Shown: positions 26,477-32,264 of the stretch, piece after piece | How the letters are laid out: the number at the start of each line of letters is the position of its first letter | How positions within the stretch are numbered: the first letter of the stretch is position 1 | Assembly (NCBI GenBank): GCA_023259375.1 | Contig: JAHFQC010000063.1 | Location: forward strand, 1-32,264 | Reading direction: 5' to 3' | Origin: Alphaproteobacteria bacterium | Lineage (GTDB): Bacteria > Pseudomonadota > Alphaproteobacteria > Micropepsales > Micropepsaceae | DNA: 32,264 nt | Program-made: the position numbers and the translations under genes | Notes under the pieces: model-generated | What the model was told of the DNA's origin: nothing | Database searches by the model: none | Seen by the model: the letters and a program-made list of their open reading frames with translations, nothing else

Positions 26477-26938
26477 ATGACCAAGACCGAGCTCTACCAC
26501 GACCTCTTGCTGCAGGCCCAAGGCCTGATGACCGGCATCGACGATCCGATCGCCAACGCCGCCAATGTCGCCGCGCTCATCTGGTACGGCTTGCCCGATC
26601 TCAATTGGGCGGGCTTCTACTTCGCCAAGGACCGCGAGCTGGTGCTGGGGCCGTTCCAAGGCAAGCCCGCCTGCGTGCGGATCGGTGAAGGCAAGGGTGT
26701 CTGCGGTGCCGCCGCCGTGACCCGGCAAACCCAGGTTGTGCCCGACGTGCACGCCTTCGCCGGCCATATCGCCTGCGATAGCGCTTCGAATTCCGAAGTC
26801 GTCGTGCCGCTGATCCGGGAGGGCGTGGTGATCGGGGTGCTCGATCTCGACAGCCCGTTGCATGCGCGCTTCGACCAAGCCGATGCCGCCGGACTGGAAG
26901 CCATCGCCGCCGCCTGGATCGCCGCCAGCAAAGCCTAG
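26477..26938 (+). CDS. msrC: Free methionine-(R)-sulfoxide reductase (GAF-domain fRMsr)
   Basis: A 153-aa single GAF domain that reduces free Met-R-sulfoxide, part of oxidative-stress repair. Cysteines at 66, 76 and 100 have the same spacing (10 and 24) as the three redox cysteines of E. coli fRMsr (84, 94, 118). Other family motifs are NWAGFYF, LGPFQGKPAC, GKGVCG and SEVVVPL...GVLDLDSP. The start at 26477 is preceded by AAGGA; the frame is open 14 codons upstream, overlapping the preceding gene, but homology supports the shorter form. It is probably co-transcribed with the membrane-protein gene upstream. Confidence 0.95.
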   Translation: MTKTELYHDLLLQAQGLMTGIDDPIANAANVAALIWYGLPDLNWAGFYFAKDRELVLGPFQGKPACVRIGEGKGVCGAAAVTRQTQVVPDVHAFAGHIACDSASNSEVVVPLIREGVVIGVLDLDSPLHARFDQADAAGLEAIAAAWIAASKA

Positions 26939-26951
26939 ATTTTGGGGATCT

Positions 26952-26981
26952 GAAAAGAAAAAGGGCGGCGCTCGGCCGCCC
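26952..26981 (-). terminator. Intrinsic terminator on the minus strand downstream of the LacI gene
   Basis: A perfect 7-bp stem (GGGCGGC / GCCGCCC, 5-base loop) is followed on the minus strand by TTTTTCTTTT. It would end transcription of the LacI-family gene and/or the candidate small RNA. It also lies just after the convergent msrC stop, but on the plus strand it has no T-run. Confidence 0.8.
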
Positions 26982-27043
26982 AAGTCCAGGGAGGAGTGAC
27001 CAGCACTCACAAATTCTCGACCGGGCAACGGTCGAGGGCAGTG
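26952..27043 (-). ncRNA. Candidate small RNA with three stem-loops and an anti-Shine-Dalgarno stretch
   Basis: On the minus strand this stretch of about 90 bases forms three local hairpins: CTCGACC/GGTCGAG (plus 27016-27036, 7-bp stem), GAGTG/CACTC (26994-27008, 5-bp stem) and GGGCGGC/GCCGCCC (26963-26981, 7-bp stem) followed by TTTTTCTTTTC, a textbook intrinsic terminator. Between the second and third hairpins is CTCCTCCCT (26996-26988), complementary to a strong ribosome-binding site. A CTATAGT hexamer-like -10 element lies at 27049-27055, but no convincing -35 is seen, so the 5' end is approximate. It starts about 100 bases after the lacI stop, so it could also be a processed lacI 3' end. 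Rfam family membership is not established. Confidence 0.5.
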
Positions 27044-27142
27044 TTGAGACTATAGCGCAACTGGCAGGCGCTTACCAGAAGTTTTGACAGCGCTTTCCCA
27101 ATATTAGAAAACATTAATGCACAGAATGGCTTAGCTCGCGAA

Positions 27143-28195
27143 TCAGGTTGCGCCGGGCGGCGGCACGGTCGACTCCCGCACCACCAGTTCGTGATCGAGC
27201 TGGCGCTCCACCGGACCGTCGTTGGCGCTCCTCTGGATCAGCATCGAGACGGCGGCTTCGGCCATCTCGCGGATCGGCTGGCGGCAGGTGGTCAGGCGCG
27301 GCGACACCACCTGGGCGACCAGGGAGTCGTCGAAACCGGCGACCGAAAGATCGTGCGGAATCTTGAGGTTAAACCGTTGCGAACAGGCCAGCACGGCGGC
27401 CGCCATGTCGTCGTTGCCGGCAAAGATCGCGGTCGGCCGGTTTTTCAAGGTCAGCAGCTTTTCGCCCGCCTCAAGGCCCGACTGATAAGAGAAGAAGCCC
27501 TGAACGCAGAGTTCTTCCTCGAGCGGCAGTCCGGCGTGTTCGAGCGCCGAGCGATAACCGGCGAACCGGGCCTGGGCGGCGCCGTGGCCGGGATGGCCTT
27601 TGATGAAGCCGATGCGGCGGTGGCCGAGGCCGATCAGATAGGCGGTCATGTCGTAGGCCGCCTTGAAATCGTCGATGCGGACATCGGAGGCGCCGGGCAG
27701 GTGCTTTTCCGGCGCAATCCGCACGAACGGGCAATTGGCACGGTTGAGCGCATCGATCACCGCCTGGCTATCGCACAAAGGCGCCGTCAGGATCACCCCG
27801 TGCAGCGAGGATTCCGTCACCAGCGAATGCACCTGCCGGCCGATATTGGGATTGGCGGCGTCGAGGCTTTCGACGATCAGGTGATAGCCTTCTTCCCGGC
27901 AGCGGGTCAGAACGCCGACCTGCATCGCCGCGATATAGCCGGCCGACGGATTGTCGTAGAGCAGGCCGATCAGGAACGACCGTTCGCTGGCGAGACCCCG
28001 GGCGAAGATATTGGGCCGGTACGACAGGGCGTCGACCGCTTCCATGACCTTTTCGCGCGTCGCGTCGCTGACGTTGGACTGACGGTTGACGACCCGTGAC
28101 ACGGTCTTGATCGAGACGCCGGCGCGTTTGGCGACGTCATAGATGCTGGCCGGTTTGGGGGCTGCCGTACGGTCGGATGGTTTCACGGTGATCAT
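27143..28195 (-). CDS. LacI-family transcriptional regulator
   Basis: A 350-aa one-component repressor. The N-terminal helix-turn-helix (IYDVAKRAGVSIKTVSRVVN, residues 18-37) with hinge-helix YRPNIFARGLAS is canonical LacI. The rest is a periplasmic-binding-protein-like sensor with LIGLLYDNPSAGYIAAMQVG, GVILTAPL, RIGFIKGHPGHGAAQ, AIFAGNDDMAAAVL and DLSVAGFDDSLVAQVVSPRLTT. The effector is probably a sugar or sugar-like ligand. The start at ATG 28195 is used. No sugar-use or uptake operon is adjacent; only an uncharacterised membrane gene lies upstream on the same strand. A palindrome with a central CpG about 135 bases upstream could be its operator. Confidence 0.93.
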   Translation of the reverse strand: MITVKPSDRTAAPKPASIYDVAKRAGVSIKTVSRVVNRQSNVSDATREKVMEAVDALSYRPNIFARGLASERSFLIGLLYDNPSAGYIAAMQVGVLTRCREEGYHLIVESLDAANPNIGRQVHSLVTESSLHGVILTAPLCDSQAVIDALNRANCPFVRIAPEKHLPGASDVRIDDFKAAYDMTAYLIGLGHRRIGFIKGHPGHGAAQARFAGYRSALEHAGLPLEEELCVQGFFSYQSGLEAGEKLLTLKNRPTAIFAGNDDMAAAVLACSQRFNLKIPHDLSVAGFDDSLVAQVVSPRLTTCRQPIREMAEAAVSMLIQRSANDGPVERQLDHELVVRESTVPPPGAT

Positions 28196-28329
28196 TTTCT
28201 AGACCGGTTCCGCCGCGCCTGGGTGCCGCTGAAACGCTCTAGCCTTTTGTTTTGTCGCGCTTCTTTTCCGATAACCGGATCCCGCTTACCGGGAAGCGCT
28301 GCGGAGCAGAAAAACTCGGAAAACGCATA

Positions 28330-28360
28330 TGACAACGCTGCCATCATACCCGGCGTTGTC
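28330..28360. promoter_or_regulatory. Possible LacI-type operator upstream of the regulator gene
   Basis: GACAACGC (28331-28338) and GCGTTGTC (28353-28360) are perfect inverted arms 14 bases apart. The left part, TGACAACGCTGCCA, is itself an imperfect palindrome around a central CG, two mismatches from TGACAACGTTGTCA; central CpG dyads are typical of LacI-family operators. It sits in the 210-base gap between the membrane gene and the regulator, fitting autoregulation. Nothing else in that gap is identifiable. Confidence 0.4.
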
Positions 28361-28405
28361 CAAGATGCCAGATACCAATCGCCCCAGGTTTGAACCCCAA
28401 AATAA

Positions 28406-29713
28406 TCATACAAATCGGCGCTGTAGCGTCATAGCGCCGGCGACCGCCGCGGCCAGCATCACGGGGTAGGCGTAACGGACTTCGCAAGCCTGCGGCAGCA
28501 GGAAGAAACTGACCTCATAGGCAAGGGCGAACCCGGCCAGGAGTTTTGCTTCATAAGGACCGAAGACCAGCGCCAACACCAGGACCGCGAGATAGAGCAC
28601 GGCCCGGAAGGTCAGGCTGACCGGAAAAGCAGGCCGGGTCATGATCTTGGCTGAAAGCGGTGCGGCAAACGCTTTGGCATCGACCGTCGCCGCGGCCGGA
28701 CGCGGCAGCCAGGAAATCCCAGGGGTGAGCGGACGGCATTGCCAGATGTCGCCAAGCCCGATTACCCGCGCGAAGGCGGCGAAGCGGTGCTGCAGAAAGG
28801 CGTTCGGACGATCGGCGGCAGTGGCGCGCCATTGCTGCAGCACGATCCGGTCGGGTACGGCGTAAAGCCGGCCGAACACACCGCTCGCCGCCGTGATGGT
28901 GCCGCTATCGCCTGTTTGCCACAGCGTGTCGACGCGCACCGGACTGTATTGCGCGCGCATCTCCTGTTTGAGACGGACCGTGTCGAGGTTTGCGTTTGCG
29001 AAAACCGTCAGTGGTGCCGACGGATCGTGCGCGACGGTCCCGGCGATATCGAAGATCGCCATCTTGCGCAGCGACTGCATGACATCGCCCGGCCCGGTCT
29101 TGACGAACAGCATCGGGATGGCCGCATTCACGCCGACGAAGACCACAACAATGCCGGCCACTCCGGCGAGCGCCGTGCGAACATTCCGCCCGGGCCACCA
29201 GGCGATCGCCAGCACCGGCAGGATCAATCCGAACTGATAGCGGAACAGGAACGCCAGGGTGCCCGCCGCAAACGCCGCGAACCAGCGCGCCGGATTGTTG
29301 CCGGCCGCCAAAGCAAAGGCGAGCAGAACCAGATGGGCGCCGAACACGTCTTTGACGGTGACGCCGGCGGTGGCCAGGAGCGGCGGCCACACTAGTAGTA
29401 TCACTGAGAATACTATTGCGGCCCACGCCGGCGGACGAGCCCGTTGCAACAAAAGGCCAACGGCCAGCCATAACGTCGTGAGCTGCAATGCGGTGAACAG
29501 TGCCGGGCCGCGCACCACCGCCTCGCACAGCCGCCAGATCAGCACCAGCGCCGCCGGATGCTGGGCGAACAAGCGATGGCTTTCGGCTTCATACCAAACG
29601 ACAATTCCGTCGTACGGCACATTGCCCGGCAGCTGCAGCGCCAGCGCTAGAACAAGAAAAACCGCGGCCACGGCCATCGCGGTGCGGCCATCAAGCGGGC
29701 GCGTACCCTGCAT
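28406..29713 (-). CDS. Polytopic membrane protein of unknown function
   Basis: A 435-aa protein with about ten hydrophobic segments. It starts MQGTRPLDGRTAMAVAAVF and has an extracytoplasmic PYDGIVVWYEAESHRLF loop, KDVFGAHLVLLAFALAAGNN, and a ~150-residue soluble-looking stretch (VMQSLRKMAIFDIAG to ISWLPRP) before the last helices, ending with the charged CEVRYAYP. The general layout resembles GT-C-like glycosyltransferases, but no Asp-Asp or Glu-based catalytic motif can be identified with confidence. It is on the same strand as the LacI-type regulator, 210 bases upstream, and divergent from the HxlR-type regulator. Function is unknown. Confidence 0.8.
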   Translation of the reverse strand: MQGTRPLDGRTAMAVAAVFLVLALALQLPGNVPYDGIVVWYEAESHRLFAQHPAALVLIWRLCEAVVRGPALFTALQLTTLWLAVGLLLQRARPPAWAAIVFSVILLVWPPLLATAGVTVKDVFGAHLVLLAFALAAGNNPARWFAAFAAGTLAFLFRYQFGLILPVLAIAWWPGRNVRTALAGVAGIVVVFVGVNAAIPMLFVKTGPGDVMQSLRKMAIFDIAGTVAHDPSAPLTVFANANLDTVRLKQEMRAQYSPVRVDTLWQTGDSGTITAASGVFGRLYAVPDRIVLQQWRATAADRPNAFLQHRFAAFARVIGLGDIWQCRPLTPGISWLPRPAAATVDAKAFAAPLSAKIMTRPAFPVSLTFRAVLYLAVLVLALVFGPYEAKLLAGFALAYEVSFFLLPQACEVRYAYPVMLAAAVAGAMTLQRRFV

Positions 29714-29871
29714 CGCTTCATCCCTTCGTGCGGGCGCACCTTAGGCAAAACCGGGATGCGCTGCGGCGGGCTTTGCGAAGATTTCGAGCGTAACGGCTGC
29801 GGAAGGCTGCGACGTTGCGGGTAATGCGTTTCATTTCCGCAGCGCGAGGGGCTGCGTTATGGTCTGTACTC

Positions 29872-30282
29872 ATGCACGATGGTTCATCAGACCCTGCGCT
29901 TCCTGAAACGCCGCTTCGCGGCAACGTCTTTGCGGCGGCCTGTCCGACACGGCAGTTGCTGGATCGGATCGCCGACAAATGGACCGTGCTGATCCTTTTG
30001 ACCCTCGCCAACGGTTCGCAGCGGTTCGGCGCTTTGAAGCGGCACATCGGCGGCATCTCGCAAAAGATGCTCAGCCAGACCCTGAAGTCGCTGGAACGCG
30101 ACGGCCTGATCGACCGCACGGTCGAGCATACCGCGCCGATTGCGGTGACCTATGCGATCACTCCGCTCGGCCGCAGCCTGACGGTTTCTCTCCGGGGCGT
30201 GATCGAATGGGCGGAAACACGCATGGGCGACGTGTTCGACGCCCGCAGTGCTTTTGACGCGCGCGCGAACGCCGAACACTGA
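29872..30282 (+). CDS. HxlR-family winged-helix transcriptional regulator
   Basis: A 136-aa small regulator of the HxlR/MarR-like group. CPTRQLLDRIADKWTVLILL has the characteristic cysteine followed by the D-K-W-T motif; RFGALKRHIGGISQKMLSQTL is the recognition helix region, LERDGLIDRTV the wing start, and VTYAITPLGRSL the wing end. The N-terminal Cys may sense redox state or electrophiles, as in some relatives. ATG 29872 is chosen as the most plausible start for the family length; ATG 29824 and a TTG at 29815 are also in frame and cannot be excluded. It is divergent from the membrane-protein gene (158 bases between starts). No obvious target gene is adjacent. Confidence 0.88.
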   Translation: MHDGSSDPALPETPLRGNVFAAACPTRQLLDRIADKWTVLILLTLANGSQRFGALKRHIGGISQKMLSQTLKSLERDGLIDRTVEHTAPIAVTYAITPLGRSLTVSLRGVIEWAETRMGDVFDARSAFDARANAEH

Positions 30283-30821
30283 CCCGCGCCATTTGGCGCA
30301 GCCACGCACACACGCGTGACCACAACCATCACTTCCGGTTGCCGGCCGCACGGAGCCGCGTCCGACTCGTTGCAGCGCTCCAGACACCAGATCTGCTGCG
30401 CGCGCCTTCCACTTGTATAGATCGCGAACGACTGCGCTATTCATTGTGGTGCAAAGACAAAAACGATTTTCGTTTTCAGTAATCCTGCCCGCCATAACTG
30501 ACCGAAGTCTTCTTCAAAACATGATTTACTAGTTATTAGGGAACGCTACACTGTTAACGCCAATGTAGTGCAATAAAAGATTCATTAAGGACGAGGGGGC
30601 CCGTCGGACGCGTTTGGCGGACGGCGGGTGTTGGGAAATGGGGCTGGGGAACCGCGTGCGTGCAGCACGGCCGGTGCAAGAACTGCCGAAAATCCACTCC
30701 GCGTCGATGTGAATGCGGACGTCGCGCCGTGATGGCTCGTGACGACGAAGATTTCGCCATCGGTCCGTCTCATCACGAGGCGCTCGGCCGGTAGCGGCAC
30801 AGGAAACTGTGCGGAGGGGGA
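30283..30821. other. 539-base intergenic region before the autotransporter gene
   Basis: No gene is supported here. The middle (about 30470-30595) is clearly more AT-rich than the surroundings and may hold the promoter of the downstream gene; a weak inverted repeat (CTACA / TGTAG) lies at about 30546-30568. The following 220 bases are GC-rich and may be a long 5' leader. Short minus-strand frames of 68-71 codons are not convincing, and one 20-codon plus-strand frame (ending just before the autotransporter start) has no recognisable relative that I can defend. Confidence 0.6.
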
Positions 30822-32264
30822 ATGATCATGTTTTCACTCGCCAAGGCCGTGCGCCATGCCAACCCCGTAATGACGTCGGTGATTGCGCTGATGTCGGGCC
30901 TCATGATCTCCGCCGCGCCGGCGCATGCGGGCTGTGTGCTCAGCGGATCCTCCTTCGTCTGCACCGGCAGTATTCCCTCGCCGCTCGATGTCACTACGCA
31001 CGGCGGTATCGATACGCTCACGGTGTCGGCGATCACCAACGCGACCAAACTGATCAGCTTCAAAGCCGAAGGCGATGACGTCTCGGTCATTCCCACCGAC
31101 GCCCATTACACCTGCAGCACTGGAACCGGGTGTACAATCACGCCCTATATCGACGACGATCACGGCGAAACCTGCGCGCCCCTTACCGACGGCGACGGCA
31201 ATCCGCTCGGCACCTGCATCAAGGGCGTGTCGAGTATCGGTCCGACCGGAAAATCCGGTCCGAATGTACGGCTGGTCGTTGATGCTCCGCTCACCGGCGC
31301 GATCACCATCGGCGGCGTGACTCAGGACGCCGCGGTCATCGCCCAATCGAAAGGGTCTCGCGGCGGTAACGGCGGCAACAACTATTTTGCCGGCAACGCG
31401 GGCGATGGCGGCGACGGCGCCGACGGCGGCACCGCGGTGGTATCGTTCACCGGTGTGATCACCACCGGGGAGTCGGGCGGCATCATCGCGGCCAGCATCG
31501 GCGGCAACGGCGGTAGCGGCGGTAGCAGCAAAGGCCTCGGTGGCAAGGACGGCAACGGCGGCAAAGGCGGCTTCGGCGGCACCGCGACCGCGCTCTTCAA
31601 TGGCGGCACGATCTCGACGCTCGGCGAAGGCAATCTCGGCGTTCTGGCCATCAGTCAGGGCGGCGAAGGCGGCAAATCGAAAAGCGGCGGCGGCATCGTC
31701 CATTTCGGCGGCCATGGCGACAACGGTGGCATGGCGAGCACGGCGAGCGTGGTCACGCTGACCGGCACCTCCATCACGACCGTCGGAACGTTCTCCAGCG
31801 GCATCGGTGCGCTCAGCATCGGCGGCGGCGGCGGCAAGGGCTCTGGCGGTTTCGGTCTGGTCTATTCCGGCGGCAGCGACGGTTCGGCCGGCGGCGCCGG
31901 CGGCGCGGCGATGGTCGACGCCAACAGCACCATTCTCACCATGGGCAACGACTCCCACGGCATTCTGGCCCAATCGATCGGCGGTGGCGGCGGTAGCGCG
32001 GCGAGCGTTGCCGGGGCCTTCGCCATGGGTGGAGATGGCGCGACCGGCGGCTCTGCCAGTACCGTGACCGTCACCAACGGCGGCAGCATCACCACGCTGG
32101 GCCGCCGCTCGAACGGCATCGAGGCACAGTCGATCGGCGGCGGCGGCGGCAACGGCGCCAATTCCGGCGGTCTTCTGTCCCTCGGCGGCGCCGGTTCGGA
32201 AGCGACCATCGGCGGCACGGTTGGCGTCACCAACACCGGTCTCATCACCACCTACAACTCGGAC
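30822..32264 (+). CDS. Autotransporter-like exported protein with Gly-rich repeats (3' truncated by window)
   Basis: The frame is open from ATG 30822 to the window end, 481 residues without a stop. GGAGGGGG lies just upstream; ATG 30828 in the same frame is an alternative start. An extended signal peptide (about 36 residues, ending AHA) is followed by a Cys-containing segment, then Gly-rich beta-helix-like repeats with period about 49-54 residues. Each has a short hydrophobic turn ending in an A-x-S motif plus a Gly run, such as GIIAASIGGNGG, GILAQSIGGGGG and GIEAQSIGGGGG; the motif recurs at residues about 174, 223, 276, 330, 383 and 435. This style is typical of large alphaproteobacterial autotransporter adhesins with a C-terminal beta-barrel, which would lie outside the window. 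Surface display and adhesion are inferred. Confidence 0.82.
   Translation, partial: MIMFSLAKAVRHANPVMTSVIALMSGLMISAAPAHAGCVLSGSSFVCTGSIPSPLDVTTHGGIDTLTVSAITNATKLISFKAEGDDVSVIPTDAHYTCSTGTGCTITPYIDDDHGETCAPLTDGDGNPLGTCIKGVSSIGPTGKSGPNVRLVVDAPLTGAITIGGVTQDAAVIAQSKGSRGGNGGNNYFAGNAGDGGDGADGGTAVVSFTGVITTGESGGIIAASIGGNGGSGGSSKGLGGKDGNGGKGGFGGTATALFNGGTISTLGEGNLGVLAISQGGEGGKSKSGGGIVHFGGHGDNGGMASTASVVTLTGTSITTVGTFSSGIGALSIGGGGGKGSGGFGLVYSGGSDGSAGGAGGAAMVDANSTILTMGNDSHGILAQSIGGGGGSAASVAGAFAMGGDGATGGSASTVTVTNGGSITTLGRRSNGIEAQSIGGGGGNGANSGGLLSLGGAGSEATIGGTVGVTNTGLITTYNSD

Noticed and set aside
26982..27060. A short plus-strand peptide after AGGGAGGAG (GTG start, about 19 codons)
   Set aside because: The purine run is better explained as the complement of the anti-SD stretch of the candidate small RNA; the peptide is short and featureless.
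28192..28413. A 73-codon minus-strand frame across the gap between the membrane gene and lacI
   Set aside because: No ribosome site or family resemblance, and it covers the candidate operator/promoter region.
30722..30805. A 20-codon plus-strand frame beginning MARDDEDF, reminiscent of relaxase N-termini
   Set aside because: Too short, ends at a TAG after 20 codons, and the resemblance covers only a few acidic residues.

Overview
The window looks like chromosomal DNA from a GC-rich alphaproteobacterium. The main evidence is the oriC-proximal cluster mnmE-mnmG-rsmG-parA-parB with two parS palindromes, the tail of rho at the left edge, and the compact rpmI-rplT / pheS-pheT block. A Micropepsaceae/Rhizomicrobium-like genus is my guess from overall flavour and was not tested. 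I see no rRNA, tRNA, CRISPR array, insertion sequence or prophage.

Layout. 1-6.7 kb: the 3' end of rho, a secreted M1-like zinc peptidase, a 70-aa Cys/His-rich mini-protein, qor (minus), an exported alpha/beta hydrolase fused to MORN-like and TonB-C-like segments, a short palindromic intergenic repeat, and a YyaL/DUF255 thioredoxin-domain protein (minus). 6.8-12.4 kb: a tight plus-strand operon for tRNA wobble modification (mnmE, mnmG), 16S rRNA methylation (rsmG) and chromosome segregation (parA, parB). One parS lies in the mnmE-mnmG gap and one inside rsmG. Two perfect DnaA boxes bracket the parB stop codon. 12.4-16.2 kb (minus): hisA and hisH (overlapping), a VOC protein and lepA. 16.3-18.4 kb (plus): two tandem exported paralogues of unknown function with a shared modular design; the second overlaps the 3' end of a convergent MFS transporter.

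19.6-19.9 kb is a composite of consecutive stem-loops. 19.9-24.1 kb (minus) holds pheT, pheS, rplT and rpmI, with an intrinsic terminator between rplT and pheS and a long hairpin in the rpmI leader. 24.2-26.9 kb (plus): a decayed VanZ-like gene, mscL, a polytopic membrane protein and msrC (free methionine-R-sulfoxide reductase). 26.95-27.05 kb (minus) holds a candidate small RNA ending in a strong intrinsic terminator and carrying an anti-Shine-Dalgarno stretch. 27.1-29.7 kb (minus): a LacI-type regulator with a possible operator upstream, then a second polytopic membrane protein. 29.9-30.3 kb (plus): an HxlR-type regulator. After a 539-base intergenic region the window ends inside a large autotransporter-like gene with Gly-rich repeats.

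How it fits together: the centre is conserved housekeeping (translation quality, replication/segregation, histidine synthesis). The flanks carry envelope and exported proteins of lineage-specific character. The least explained elements are the tandem secreted paralogues, the hydrolase-MORN fusion, the candidate anti-SD small RNA, and the palindromic composite at 19.6 kb.
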